Below are positions 36,307 through 45,578 of a stretch of 64,000 nucleotides of DNA, piece by piece. The stretch lies in the NCBI RefSeq assembly GCF_001591345.1, contig NZ_BCUS01000021.1:1-64000 (forward strand), read 5' to 3'. This stretch comes from Variovorax boronicumulans NBRC 103145. Its GTDB lineage: Bacteria > Pseudomonadota > Gammaproteobacteria > Burkholderiales > Burkholderiaceae_C. Position 1 is the first letter of the stretch. Every line of letters starts with the position of its first letter. The notes beneath the pieces are model-generated. The model had not been told where the DNA came from. It saw nothing but the letters and a program-made list of their open reading frames with translations, and did not search any database. Both the position numbers and the translations under genes were made by a program.

Positions 36307-38858
36307 GGCGTGACCTCCCAGAAATCCTTGCGGCACAGGCCGCGTGCGGCGCAGAAATCACAGACGCTGCCCTCGCCCAGCGGCGGCAGCGGCGCACCCT
36401 GCGCGATGCGCGCGAAGTCGTCGATGATGCCGGCGACCAGCGCATCGCGCGCCTCGACCACGGCGGGCTGCTCGACGGTCTGCGTGCCGGACGACTTCTC
36501 GCCCACGTTGACGTAGGCCGCGCGCAAGGTGTCGTCGGCGACCAGCGCTGCGTAGAAGGCGAGCTGCGTGTCTTCGGTCGGGTCTTTCACCCGCTCCTTG
36601 GTGACGGAGGCGGTCTCGGTCTTGTAGTCGATCACGAAGGGCTGGCCGTCTGCCGTGCGGTCGACGCGGTCGAGCCGACCGACGAGCCGCAGGGTGCCCA
36701 GGGGCTGCTCCTTCCACGGCTCGGCCTCGACGAAGACCGCCCCGTCTGCTTCATGTTTCGCGAGCCATTCGAGATACCCGTCGCGCACCGCCGGCCACGC
36801 CGCGGCGAACGGCAGGAACTCGGCATCGGAGTAGCCGAGCGTCTGCGTCACATCGCCCGCGGTGTCGGCCAGCAGCGTGGCGCGCGCTTGCGCATCGCTT
36901 GTCGGCGCGTCGCGCAAGGTCTCGTGGAACTGGCCGAGCACCGCGTGCAGCCAGTTGCCGAAGTCGCGCTTGTCGACCTCGGCATCGAGCTCGTCGGCGG
37001 TGCGCAGGCCCAACTGGCGCAGCGCGAAGAAGCGATAGGGGCAACGCCGCAGGTCTTCGTAGACGCTGGTCGACACATTGGTGAGCGGCAGCAGCGCGCC
37101 CGAGGGCGTGGGCCGCAGGGTCGGCGTGACAGCGACGTCGCGCGGCATGCGCGGATCGACGCCCGGCTGCAGCGCATGGGCGAGCTGCAGGGCCTGCACC
37201 AGCGGGCTCGGCCGCACGGGTTCGCCGCTGGCGTCGGAATGGCGCCAGACCAGGTCGCAGCTCGGGTTGCGCGTGGCCATGGCCCAGGCCGCGCGCTGCG
37301 CGACCTCCAGCACCTCGCGCGAGGCCAGGCCCAGGTCGAGGCGCTGCGCCGCGCTCCAGTTGCCCGGCGGCTCGGGCGACGCGGGCATGCGGCGGTCGTC
37401 GCAGCCGGGAATGACGACGGCGCCGAAGACGCGGCCCAGCAGCTGGTACATCGGCAGCACGGACACCTTGGGCGCCTCGTCACCGGCGGGCGGCACGAAG
37501 CTGGCGTCCTCGAGCACGTCGCGCGCCCAGGCCGTGAACTCGGCCAGGCTGTGGCGCCCGCCGGGGAACTCGTCTTCCTCGCCATGCGCGTCAGCATCGA
37601 GCCAGAGGGCGGCGATCACCTTGGCGCCCGCGAAGTCGGCGGCGAGCGCGTCCCACTGCTCGCCGGCCGTCAGCAGCTCGCGCAGCGCGCGGTGCCACTC
37701 GGCCAGGGAGCGCGCGCGCACCATCGGGGCGCGGCGGGCCTCGATGGTGGCGGTGAACGTGCGCAGGCTTTCGTCCTGCGGCTTGTCGCTGCGCGCGATC
37801 AACGCGCACCAGGCCTGCCAGTCGCGCACGCCTTCGCGTCGCAGGCGCATTTCGAGCGACTGCACGGCGAACCCATCGACCTCGGCGCCACTCTTGAGCC
37901 ATTCGAGGACCTGGTCGGTGGCCGCGTCGTGCGCGCAGGCGCGCAAGGCACTCATCAGCGTGGCGGCGGCGCGCGTGGTGGACAGCTTCCAGCCGGTTTC
38001 GTCGTGCGTGACGATGCCCTGCGTGCTCAGCTGGGCGCTGATGCGGCGGGTGAGCGCGCGGTCGGTGGCGACGAGCGCGACGGGCGCGCGGCCCTCGGCC
38101 AGGTGCTGCAGCACGCAGGCGGCGGCCAGCTGGGCCTCGTCCTCGGGGTCGAGCGCCACGTGCGCGTGGGCCGCAGACGGCGGGGCATCGGCAGGCACGA
38201 GCGGAATGCGGATCGCGCGATCGCCCCACAGCGCGCACAGGGCCTGCGTGAGCGGATCGGTCTGGAAGCCTTCGAGCACGATCAGCGCATCGACTTGGCT
38301 GCGCGCCGCATCGCGCAGCAGCACGTCGGTCGCGTAGCCCGAGTTCGCGGCCCAGGCCACGGCAACGCGGATCAGCGCGCTCTCGATGCGGAACCACTCC
38401 GACTCGCTGCCTGCATCGGCCACCTTGGACGCCCCCTGGGCCCAGTCGCTGCCGCGCACCTCAGGCGCCACGGCGGATGCCAGCGGCGCCAGCTGGTAGG
38501 CCAGCTCGACTACGCGCCCCGCCAGCGCGAAGCGTTCGGCCTGGAAGCCCGATTGCGCGAGCAGGCCCTGGGCCGTGACCAGGTCGCGCGCCATGTCGAA
38601 GGCGATGTCGTAGCCGGACGGCAGGAAGCCGCCCGCGCTGCGCGCCCAGTTGTGCGTGGTCTCGAAGCGCGGCACGAAGCCCGGGCTGCCGCAGCGCGCC
38701 CACATGCCGCGCGCGACCGCCATCAGCTGCGCATACGGCACCAGCACCACGGTGCGCGCCGCATGCAGCTGGCGCGCGTCGAGCGCGCGCACGATCCGCG
38801 CGACGACGCCCTCGGCGGGATCGCACCACAGGGCCTGGACGGGGTGGCCTTCGTTCAT
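36303..38858 (-). CDS. addB: PD-(D/E)XK nuclease family protein, AddB-like
   Basis: An 851-residue partner of AddA. The C-terminal nuclease has FVIDYKTETASVTKERV with the catalytic Asp and Lys. Four cysteines suitable for a 4Fe-4S cluster lie in DLRRCPYRFFALRQL and at the end in VCDFCAARGLCRKDF, as in AddB. The N-terminal two thirds lack an intact Walker A, consistent with the inactive helicase-like part of AddB. It is the first gene of the addB-addA-flavoprotein unit. The pairing and order support the AddAB assignment over a lone Cas4-like nuclease. Confidence 0.87.
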   Translation of the reverse strand: MNEGHPVQALWCDPAEGVVARIVRALDARQLHAARTVVLVPYAQLMAVARGMWARCGSPGFVPRFETTHNWARSAGGFLPSGYDIAFDMARDLVTAQGLLAQSGFQAERFALAGRVVELAYQLAPLASAVAPEVRGSDWAQGASKVADAGSESEWFRIESALIRVAVAWAANSGYATDVLLRDAARSQVDALIVLEGFQTDPLTQALCALWGDRAIRIPLVPADAPPSAAHAHVALDPEDEAQLAAACVLQHLAEGRAPVALVATDRALTRRISAQLSTQGIVTHDETGWKLSTTRAAATLMSALRACAHDAATDQVLEWLKSGAEVDGFAVQSLEMRLRREGVRDWQAWCALIARSDKPQDESLRTFTATIEARRAPMVRARSLAEWHRALRELLTAGEQWDALAADFAGAKVIAALWLDADAHGEEDEFPGGRHSLAEFTAWARDVLEDASFVPPAGDEAPKVSVLPMYQLLGRVFGAVVIPGCDDRRMPASPEPPGNWSAAQRLDLGLASREVLEVAQRAAWAMATRNPSCDLVWRHSDASGEPVRPSPLVQALQLAHALQPGVDPRMPRDVAVTPTLRPTPSGALLPLTNVSTSVYEDLRRCPYRFFALRQLGLRTADELDAEVDKRDFGNWLHAVLGQFHETLRDAPTSDAQARATLLADTAGDVTQTLGYSDAEFLPFAAAWPAVRDGYLEWLAKHEADGAVFVEAEPWKEQPLGTLRLVGRLDRVDRTADGQPFVIDYKTETASVTKERVKDPTEDTQLAFYAALVADDTLRAAYVNVGEKSSGTQTVEQPAVVEARDALVAGIIDDFARIAQGAPLPPLGEGSVCDFCAARGLCRKDFWEVTP

Positions 38859-39018
38859 GTTCTATCGAGGGGGTTGAGGGGGTCGGCGGCAGGGCCGCAA
38901 AGGGCTTTGGCTATCGCCGCCATAGCCGGGCCGCATGGCACGTCGCCCCTTGGTTTCTGTCACAATGACCCGCACTTTAGCTGCACCGAAACTCTCTCTG
39001 CGCACAAGGACACATCAC

Positions 39019-39351
39019 ATGGCCAGCGAACTGATCAAACACATCTCCGATTCTTCCTTCGAGGCCGACGTGCTCAAGTCCAGCCAGCCGGTTCTGGTCG
39101 ACTACTGGGCCGAATGGTGCGGTCCCTGCAAGATGATCGCCCCGATCCTGGACGAAGTCTCGGCCACCTACGAAGGCAAGCTGCAGATCGCCAAGCTCAA
39201 CGTCGATGAGAACCGCGACATCCCCGCCAAGTTCGGCATTCGCGGCATCCCCACACTGATGCTGTTCAAGGACGGCCAGCTGGCCGCAACCAAGGTCGGC
39301 GCCATGAGCAAGGCGCAACTCACGGCCTTCATCGACCAGCAACTCGCCTGA
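39019..39351 (+). CDS. trxA: Thioredoxin
   Basis: The 110-residue thioredoxin with the active-site motif [10 protein letters not shown] and the cis-proline in [10 protein letters not shown]. It reduces protein disulfides with electrons from thioredoxin reductase. The start follows AAGGACA about nine bases upstream; the frame further upstream is non-coding. A perfect GGCTAT/ATAGCC hairpin lies at 38909-38927 in the spacer from addB. A terminator directly after the gene makes it a single-gene unit next to rho, an arrangement also seen in E. coli. Confidence 0.97.
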   Translation: MASELIKHISDSSFEADVLKSSQPVLVDYWAEWCGPCKMIAPILDEVSATYEGKLQIAKLNVDENRDIPAKFGIRGIPTLMLFKDGQLAATKVGAMSKAQLTAFIDQQLA

Positions 39352-39361
39352 TGCATTTCTT

Positions 39362-39397
39362 CCGGCCAGCGCGCAATGCGTTGGCCGGGGCGATTTT
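39362..39397 (+). terminator. Terminator of trxA
   Basis: CCGGCCAGCGC pairs with GCGTTGGCCGG (one G-T pair) around a five-base loop, followed by GGCGATTTT. The T-run is short. The right arm also carries the TTGGCC -35 of the rho promoter. Confidence 0.65.
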
Positions 39398-39408
39398 CCT
39401 GTCATAAT
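39381..39408 (+). promoter_or_regulatory. Promoter of rho
   Basis: TTGGCC, 16 bases, CATAAT. The leader to the rho start would be about 118 bases, long enough for the autogenous attenuation known for rho in other bacteria. Confidence 0.5.
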
Positions 39409-39533
39409 CGCCCTCAGTTCACCGGGCCTTTCATCAGGCAACCGGTTCGAGTTCCCCGGTTCGTGAGGCAGTTCTTGCCCCACATCAAACCTCCCCCCGT
39501 TCCCGATTCGATTACCCCTCCAGGGGTCGTTCC

Positions 39534-40799
39534 ATGCACTTAAACGAACTCAAGGCACTCCACGTGTCTGAAGTCTTCAAGCAGGCTGAGGCGCTTGAGA
39601 TCGAAAACATCGGCCGCATGCGCAAGCAAGAGCTGATGTTCGCGATCATCAAGAAGCGCGCCAAGGCCGGCGAACAGGTCTTCGCCGACGGTGTGCTCGA
39701 AATCCTGCCCGACGGCTTCGGCTTCCTGCGCAGCCCCGACACCAGCTTCACGGCCAGCACCGACGACATCTACATCTCGCCCAGCCAGGTGCGGCGCTTC
39801 AACCTGCACACCGGCGACATGATCGAAGGTGAAGTGCGCACGCCCAAGGACGGCGAGCGCTACTTCGCACTGACCAAGCTGGACAAGGTCAACGACGGCG
39901 CACCCGAAGCCAACAAGCACAAGGTGATGTTCGAGAACCTGACGCCGCTGTTCCCCAAGGAACAGATGAAGCTGGAACGCGAAGGCGTCAAGGGCGAAGA
40001 GAACCTCACCGGCCGCATCATCGACATCATCGCCCCCATCGGCAAAGGCCAGCGCGCCCTGCTCGTGGCACCGCCCAAGAGCGGCAAGACGGTGATGATG
40101 CAGCACATCGCCCACGCGATCAGCGCCAACTACCCCGACGTGCACATGATGGTGCTGCTCGTGGACGAGCGCCCTGAAGAAGTGACCGAAATGCAGCGCA
40201 CGGTGAAGGGCGAAGTCATTGCTTCGACCTTCGACGAGCCCGCAGCGCGCCACGTGCACGTCGCCGAAATGGTGATCGAGCGCGCCAAGCGCCTGGTCGA
40301 ACTCAAGAAGGACGTGGTGATCCTGCTGGACTCGATCACCCGTCTGGCCCGCGCCTACAACAACGTCGTGCCCTCGTCGGGCAAGGTGCTGACCGGCGGT
40401 GTCGATTCGAACGCACTGCAGCGTCCCAAGCGCTTCCTGGGCGCCGCGCGCAACGTGGAAGAAGGCGGCTCGCTGACCATCATCGGCACCGCGCTGATCG
40501 ACACCGGCAGCCGCATGGACGAAGTGATCTTCGAAGAGTTCAAGGGCACCGGCAACTCCGAAATCCACCTGGACCGCCGCCTGTACGAAAAGCGCGTGTT
40601 CCCCTCGATCCAGCTCAACCGCAGCGGCACGCGCCGTGAAGAGCTGCTGCTGGCGCCCGAGATCCTGCAGAAGACCCGCATCCTGCGCCAGCTCATGTAC
40701 AACATGGACGAGATCGAGTCGATGGAGCTGATGCTCAAGAACATGAAGGCGACCAAGACCAATGTCGAGTTCTTCGACATGATGCGTCGCGGCGGCTGA
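39534..40799 (+). CDS. rho: Transcription termination factor Rho
   Basis: A 421-residue hexameric RNA-dependent ATPase that releases RNA polymerase. The N-terminal helical bundle ([20 protein letters not shown]) and the RNA-binding cold-shock-like domain ([13 protein letters not shown]) precede the ATPase with Walker [12 protein letters not shown] and Walker [18 protein letters not shown]. The primary RNA site is intact and the length is standard, with no inserted domain. It is a single-gene unit with its own promoter and a strong terminator. Confidence 0.97.
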   Translation: MHLNELKALHVSEVFKQAEALEIENIGRMRKQELMFAIIKKRAKAGEQVFADGVLEILPDGFGFLRSPDTSFTASTDDIYISPSQVRRFNLHTGDMIEGEVRTPKDGERYFALTKLDKVNDGAPEANKHKVMFENLTPLFPKEQMKLEREGVKGEENLTGRIIDIIAPIGKGQRALLVAPPKSGKTVMMQHIAHAISANYPDVHMMVLLVDERPEEVTEMQRTVKGEVIASTFDEPAARHVHVAEMVIERAKRLVELKKDVVILLDSITRLARAYNNVVPSSGKVLTGGVDSNALQRPKRFLGAARNVEEGGSLTIIGTALIDTGSRMDEVIFEEFKGTGNSEIHLDRRLYEKRVFPSIQLNRSGTRREELLLAPEILQKTRILRQLMYNMDEIESMELMLKNMKATKTNVEFFDMMRRGG

Positions 40800-40816
40800 G
40801 CTTCAGGCTCTTCCGC

Positions 40817-40854
40817 AAAAGCGCGTTGGCCCTCACGGGTCAACGCGCTTTTTT
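40817..40854 (+). terminator. Terminator of rho
   Basis: AAAAGCGCGTTGGCCC pairs with GGGTCAACGCGCTTTT, followed by two more T. A-rich left and T-rich right flanks make it work for both strands; the convergent oxidoreductase gene ends at 40854. Confidence 0.9.
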
Positions 40855-41921
40855 CATGGGCGCTCGATGCGGATGGCGCGGCCTTCGGCGGCGCTCTGGC
40901 GGCCGATGTCGAGCAGTTCCATCAGCGCGACGGCCTGCGCGGGCGGCACGGGATTGGGCCCCTTGCCGAGGATCGCATCGCGGACCGCGGCGTAGTAGTC
41001 GGCGTAGTTGCCGGCCTGCGTCGGCACCGCGCGAAAGTGCGGCGCGCCGTCGCTGCCGACCAGCGTGAGTTCGCCATCGAGCGGATCGGCGCCCCACCCT
41101 TCGGCCGGCGGCCGCTGGCCGGCGCGCAGCGCGTCTTCCTGCGGATCGACGCCGTGCTTGACGTAACTGCCGCGCGTGCCGTGCACGATGTAGCGCGGCG
41201 CCGCATGGGCCGCGAGCGTCGTGGCGTGCAGCACCAGGCGCAGCGGCGCATGAGGGCCGCTCTCGTAGCGCAGCACGGCGTGGAAATAGTCTTCGACCAG
41301 CGCGCCGTCGCGCAAAGCGGCCGTGTCGAGCTGCAGCGTGTCGGGCCGGCCGAAAAGCTGCACGGCCTGGTCGAGCAGGTGCGAGCCCAGGTCCACCCAC
41401 AGGCCCGCGCCCGGCACGGGCTGCTCCCGCCAGCGCTCGCGAACCTCGGGACGGAACCGGTCGAAATGCGATTCCAGATACACCGGGCGCCCCAGATCGC
41501 CAGACGCCAGGACCTGCTGGAGCGTCAGGAAATCGGCGTCGAAACGCCGGTTCTGGTAGACCGAGAGCACGCGATTGTTGCGCGTAGACAACAATTCGAG
41601 ATCCCGCGCTTCGGCCACATCGAGCGTGAACGGCTTGTCAACGACCACGTGCTTGCCCGCCTCCAGCGCCGCCTTGGCGACCGGATGATGCTGGGCATTG
41701 GGCGTCGCCACCACCACGAGGTCGATGTCCGCCCGGGCCACCAGCGCCGCCACGTCGGGCACCACGGCCACGCCGGGCCAGTCGGCGTGCACCTTGTGCG
41801 GCTGCGAGCTCGCCACGGCCGTCAATTCGAGCCCCGGAACGGCCGAAAGCACCGGCGCATGGAAGGTCTGGCCGGCAAAACCGTAGCCGACGAGGCCGGC
41901 GCGAAGGGGTGTAGAAGTCAT
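40854..41921 (-). CDS. Gfo/Idh/MocA family oxidoreductase
   Basis: A 355-residue NAD(P)-dependent dehydrogenase. The Rossmann start is [17 protein letters not shown] (about 9-25), the consensus Lys-Pro dinucleotide is in VVDKPFTLD, and the C-terminal domain carries [18 protein letters not shown] with the catalytic-type Asp and His. Such enzymes act on sugars, inositols or other polyols and some on biliverdin. It resembles the YdgJ/YceM subgroup, but the substrate is unknown. It is a single gene divergent from rpmE2, with which it shares a 200-base spacer. Confidence 0.9.
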   Translation of the reverse strand: MTSTPLRAGLVGYGFAGQTFHAPVLSAVPGLELTAVASSQPHKVHADWPGVAVVPDVAALVARADIDLVVVATPNAQHHPVAKAALEAGKHVVVDKPFTLDVAEARDLELLSTRNNRVLSVYQNRRFDADFLTLQQVLASGDLGRPVYLESHFDRFRPEVRERWREQPVPGAGLWVDLGSHLLDQAVQLFGRPDTLQLDTAALRDGALVEDYFHAVLRYESGPHAPLRLVLHATTLAAHAAPRYIVHGTRGSYVKHGVDPQEDALRAGQRPPAEGWGADPLDGELTLVGSDGAPHFRAVPTQAGNYADYYAAVRDAILGKGPNPVPPAQAVALMELLDIGRQSAAEGRAIRIERP

Positions 41922-41934
41922 GGGAGGGCCCGGT

Positions 41935-41964
41935 TTGCTCGCAATTGGGGCAGTATGCGATAAT
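41935..41964 (+). promoter_or_regulatory. Promoter of rpmE2
   Basis: TTGCTC, 18 bases, GATAAT. The leader would be about 150 bases and includes the hairpin GCCGGGC-ACGTC-GCCCGGC at 41987-42005. Confidence 0.55.
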
Positions 41965-42121
41965 CATGGGCTCCGCGAAAAGTGCGGCCGGGCACGTCGC
42001 CCGGCTTCCTTGGCCCTCACACTTCACGTCAAAGGCCTCAGGGCGGCGCGCCAGACTGCTGGCACGCTGGTGGCTCTCGCATCGACCGCGCATTGATTCC
42101 AACAGCGCAAAAGGAAACACC

Positions 42122-42382
42122 ATGGCAAAAGAAGGCATCCACCCGAATTACCGCGAAGTTCTGTTCGTCGACATGTCGAACGGCTTCAAGTTCGTGACCC
42201 GTTCGTGCGCGAACACCAAGGAAATGGGCAAGACCGACGACGGCCGCGAGCTGCCCCTGTTCAAGCTCGACACCACGAGCGAATCGCACCCCTTCTACAC
42301 CGGCACGCAAAAGTCGGTGGACAACATGGGTGGTCGCGTCGAGAAGTTCCGCAACCGCTTCGGCAAGACCGCTGCCAAGTAA
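42122..42382 (+). CDS. rpmE2: Ribosomal protein L31 type B
   Basis: An 86-residue L31 of the long type B form (YkgM-like). It starts [20 protein letters not shown] and contains [10 protein letters not shown] and a basic C terminus. The CxxC zinc pair of the type A form is absent, with only one cysteine (SCANTK), so it does not need zinc. The start follows AAAAGGA about nine bases upstream. It is a single-gene unit closed by a strong terminator, with a structured leader that could mediate feedback. Confidence 0.95.
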   Translation: MAKEGIHPNYREVLFVDMSNGFKFVTRSCANTKEMGKTDDGRELPLFKLDTTSESHPFYTGTQKSVDNMGGRVEKFRNRFGKTAAK

Positions 42383-42405
42383 TCAGGCACGCGCTCTGGC
42401 GTCGA

Positions 42406-42437
42406 GGGCAGCCCGGTTTACCGCGCTGCCCTTTTTC
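42406..42437 (+). terminator. Terminator of rpmE2
   Basis: GGGCAGC-C-CGG, loop TTTA, CCG-C-GCTGCCC, followed by five T. It stands 23 bases after the stop codon and is a textbook intrinsic terminator. Confidence 0.9.
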
Positions 42438-42472
42438 TTTCCAATCACCCCTTCGCCTCTTCCGCCTCGCCC

Positions 42473-44200
42473 TTGAACCAGCCGACCCCCGCGATCGTTG
42501 CCCAGAATGCCGTACGCCGGCTGCCGCGCGTCGCGTTGCTGCTGCTGTGCGCGGCCTACCTACTGCCGGGCCTGCTCGGCCGGGGCCCCTGGAAGAGCGC
42601 CGACATCACGGCCTTCGGCTACATGGCCGAGCTGGCCCGCAGCACCGAGGGCATCGCCCGCTGGTTCGACCCGCTGCTGCTGGGCATGCGCCCCGAGACC
42701 CCCGCGCTGATTCCGTACTGGATCGGCGCCTGGGCGATCCAGCTTGCCCCCTCGTGGGTCAACCCCGACCTGGCCGTGCGCTTCGTGTTCGCGCTGATGC
42801 TGTGGGGCACCTTCACCGCGACCTGGTACGCCGTCTATTACCTCGCCCGCACGCCACGCGCCCAGCCCGTGGCCTTTGCCTTCGGCGGCGAGGCGCGCCC
42901 CACCGACTACGCCCGCGCCATCGCGGACGGCGGCCTGCTGGCGCTGATCGCTTCGCTGGGCCTGGCCCAGCTGGGGCATGAAACCACGCCCGCGCTGGCG
43001 CAGCTGTACTTCGCCTCGCACCTGTTCTACGGCGTCGCCGCACTGCCCTACCGCCGCGTCGGCCCGGTGATCGCACTCGCGGTCGGCACGCTCGGCATGA
43101 CGCTGAGCGGCGGTCCGACGGTCGGCCTCGCGCTGGCGATCGGCAGCGCCGTGTACATGGCCTACGAGCGCCATCAGCGCGCCGCCCGTGCAGCAGAAGG
43201 CTACAGCGACGACGAGAGCCCCGGCTTCACGCTGGGCGCGCTGCTGACGATGGTCGGCATCACCGTGCTGGCCGCCGCGCTGGTCTTCGGCCTGGGCCTG
43301 GCGCAATGGAAGATCACGCTGGGCCACTCGCTGCTGTCCGACGTGCGCAGCCAGGCCAAGCTGCTGCTGTGGTTCACCTGGCCGGTCTGGCCGCTCGCGA
43401 TCTGGACGCTCTGGCGCTGGCGCCGCCAGTGGCTCGAGCGCCACGTCGCGCTGCCGCTGTGGTTCGCGCTGGTGCCGCTGGCCGCCACCTGGACCACCGA
43501 CTTCTCCGACCGCTCGCTGCTGCTGGCCCTGCCCGCCTTCGCCACGCTGGCGGCCTTTGCGCTGCCGACCTTCCGGCGCAGCGCGGCGGCGCTGATCGAC
43601 TGGTTCAACGTGCTGTTCTTCAGCGGCCTGGCCGTGCTCGGCTGGATGTACTGGATCGCCATGCTGACCGGCGCGCCACGCAAGCCGGCCGCCAGCGTGG
43701 CGCGGTTGGTGCCGGGCTTCGTGGCCGAGTTCTCGCCGGTGGCCTTCGTGCTCGCCCTGGCCGCCACGCTGGCCTGGTGCTGGCTGGTGCGCTGGCGCAC
43801 CGGGCGCCATCGCGCCGCGCTCTGGAAGACGCTGGTGCTGCCGGCCGGCGGCACCGCGCTGTGCTGGATGCTGCTGATGACGCTGTGGCTGCCGTCCATC
43901 GACTACGCGCGCAGCTACGTCCCGCAGGTGCGCGCCGTGACCGAGCGCATCGGCCACCCGCGCTGCGTCGCCGAGCTGGCGCTGAGCCGGCCGCACGTCG
44001 CGGCGCTGCGCCACCACGGCAACCTCAACCTGCAGCCGCTGCTGCTGGGCAACGACTGCCCGTGGCTGCTCGTGAGCCCCGACACCATCGAGCGGCTGCA
44101 CACCATCATCCCGCTGGAACAGTGGCGCTTCAGCGGCACCCTGCGCCGTCCCAGCAGCCCTGCGGACGACCTGCTGCTCTACGAAAAGATCGTGCGCTGA
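42473..44200 (+). CDS. Polytopic membrane protein, glycosyltransferase-like
   Basis: A 575-residue protein with about twelve membrane segments. The N-terminal loop contains GPWKSADITAFGYMAELARS and the acidic residues expected in the first periplasmic loop of ArnT/PMT-type (GT-C) transferases, so a lipid-linked sugar transferase is plausible. The C-terminal 110 residues are soluble (HPRCVAELALSRPHVAALRH onwards). The first codon is TTG at 42473, without a good ribosome binding site. It is followed three bases later by a MATE exporter, so the two may cooperate. Substrate unknown. Confidence 0.7.
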   Translation: MNQPTPAIVAQNAVRRLPRVALLLLCAAYLLPGLLGRGPWKSADITAFGYMAELARSTEGIARWFDPLLLGMRPETPALIPYWIGAWAIQLAPSWVNPDLAVRFVFALMLWGTFTATWYAVYYLARTPRAQPVAFAFGGEARPTDYARAIADGGLLALIASLGLAQLGHETTPALAQLYFASHLFYGVAALPYRRVGPVIALAVGTLGMTLSGGPTVGLALAIGSAVYMAYERHQRAARAAEGYSDDESPGFTLGALLTMVGITVLAAALVFGLGLAQWKITLGHSLLSDVRSQAKLLLWFTWPVWPLAIWTLWRWRRQWLERHVALPLWFALVPLAATWTTDFSDRSLLLALPAFATLAAFALPTFRRSAAALIDWFNVLFFSGLAVLGWMYWIAMLTGAPRKPAASVARLVPGFVAEFSPVAFVLALAATLAWCWLVRWRTGRHRAALWKTLVLPAGGTALCWMLLMTLWLPSIDYARSYVPQVRAVTERIGHPRCVAELALSRPHVAALRHHGNLNLQPLLLGNDCPWLLVSPDTIERLHTIIPLEQWRFSGTLRRPSSPADDLLLYEKIVR

Positions 44201-44203
44201 CCC

Positions 44204-45562
44204 GTGAGCAGCAGCACGCACGGGAACGAACGCGGACTCATCGCACGGCACGCCGGCACGGTGCTGATCGGCCAGCTGGCCGTGATGGCCTTCGGCGTGG
44301 CCGACACCATCATCGCGGGCCGCTATTCCGAAGGCGCACTGGCCGCGCTCTCAGTGGGCGCCGCCATCTTCGTCAGCGTGTATGTCTCGCTGATGGGCGT
44401 GCTGCAGGCGCTGCTGCCGGTGTGGGCCGAACTGCACGGCGCCAACCGGGGCAGCGAGATCGGCCGCTCGGTGCGCCAGTCGCTCTACCTCGCAGCCATC
44501 GCCGTCGTGGTGGGCATGACCGTGCTGCTGCTGCCCGGCGCCGCGCTGCGCTGGACACAGGTGCCGGCCGACATGCGCGGCGAGGTCGAGGCCTACCTCG
44601 CGGTGCTGGCCTTCGCGCTGGCGCCCGCCCTGCTCTTTCGCCTCTTCAGCACGCTGAACCAGAGCCTGGGCAAGCCCAAGCTCGTGACCTGGCTGCAGCT
44701 GGCCTCGCTGCTCGTGAAGCTGCCGCTGTCGGTCTGGTTCACCTTCGGCGGCGCCGGCCTGCCGGCGATGGGGCTGGTGGGCTGCGCCTGGGCCACGCTG
44801 TGCGTGAACTGGGCCATGCTCGGCTGCGCGGTCTGGCTGCTGCGCCACGGCGCGTTCTACCGCGGCTACCAGCTGTGGGAACGCATCGAGGCGCCCGACT
44901 GGCACCAGATCCGCCTGTTCGCGCGGCTGGGCGTGCCCGGTGGCCTCGCGGTGCTGGTGGAAGTGACCTCGTTCACGCTGATGGCGCTCTTCATCGCGCG
45001 CCTGGGCACCGCCGCGGCGGCTGCGCACCAGATCGCCTCCAACCTGCTGGCCGTGGCCTACATGACGCCGCTGTCGCTCGCCATCGCGACCAGCGCGCGC
45101 GTGAGCTTCTGGCTCGGTGCCGGCGACACCGCCAGGGCCCGCCATGCCTGCCGGCTGGGCTTCGAACTCACCGCGCTGTTCGCGCTGCTCTATGCCGGCG
45201 CGATGGCCGTGTTCCGCACGCAGCTCGCCAACGTGTACTCCGACAACCCCGCCGTGATCGCGATGGCGGCGGCGCTGCTGACCACGGTGGCGCTGTATCA
45301 CATCGCCGATGCGTTCCAGACGCTGTGCGTCTTCGTGCTGCGCTGCTACCGCGTGACGCTGGCGCCGCTGGTCATCTACTGCGCGATGCTCTGGGGCATG
45401 GGCCTTGGCGGCAGCTACCTGCTGGCCTACCGCGGCTTGGGGCCGTGGCCGGCCATGCAGTCGCCGCTGGCGTTCTGGCTCATGAGCGCCGCGGCGCTGG
45501 CGCTTACGGCGCTGTTGTTCGTCGCGCTGCTGCGCTGGACGATGAAGGCGCGGGCCCGCTGA
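44204..45562 (+). CDS. MATE family efflux transporter
   Basis: A 452-residue transporter with twelve membrane helices, of the multidrug and toxic compound extrusion family (NorM/DinF side). Typical family stretches are GQLAVMAFGVADTIIAGRYS near the start, and GLPAMGLVGCAWATLCVNW and ARLGVPGGLAVLVEV in the middle. It should expel organic cations or metabolites in exchange for Na+ or H+. It starts with GTG at 44204, three bases after the upstream stop, which suggests a two-gene operon. It is convergent with phoR. Confidence 0.9.
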   Translation: MSSSTHGNERGLIARHAGTVLIGQLAVMAFGVADTIIAGRYSEGALAALSVGAAIFVSVYVSLMGVLQALLPVWAELHGANRGSEIGRSVRQSLYLAAIAVVVGMTVLLLPGAALRWTQVPADMRGEVEAYLAVLAFALAPALLFRLFSTLNQSLGKPKLVTWLQLASLLVKLPLSVWFTFGGAGLPAMGLVGCAWATLCVNWAMLGCAVWLLRHGAFYRGYQLWERIEAPDWHQIRLFARLGVPGGLAVLVEVTSFTLMALFIARLGTAAAAAHQIASNLLAVAYMTPLSLAIATSARVSFWLGAGDTARARHACRLGFELTALFALLYAGAMAVFRTQLANVYSDNPAVIAMAAALLTTVALYHIADAFQTLCVFVLRCYRVTLAPLVIYCAMLWGMGLGGSYLLAYRGLGPWPAMQSPLAFWLMSAAALALTALLFVALLRWTMKARAR

Positions 45563-45578
45563 GGGCCACGCGGCCTGC

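Noticed and set aside
33103..36516. An 1137-codon open frame on the plus strand
   Set aside because: Antisense to addA, which carries all helicase motifs. The product is low-complexity Arg/Gly/His-rich sequence.
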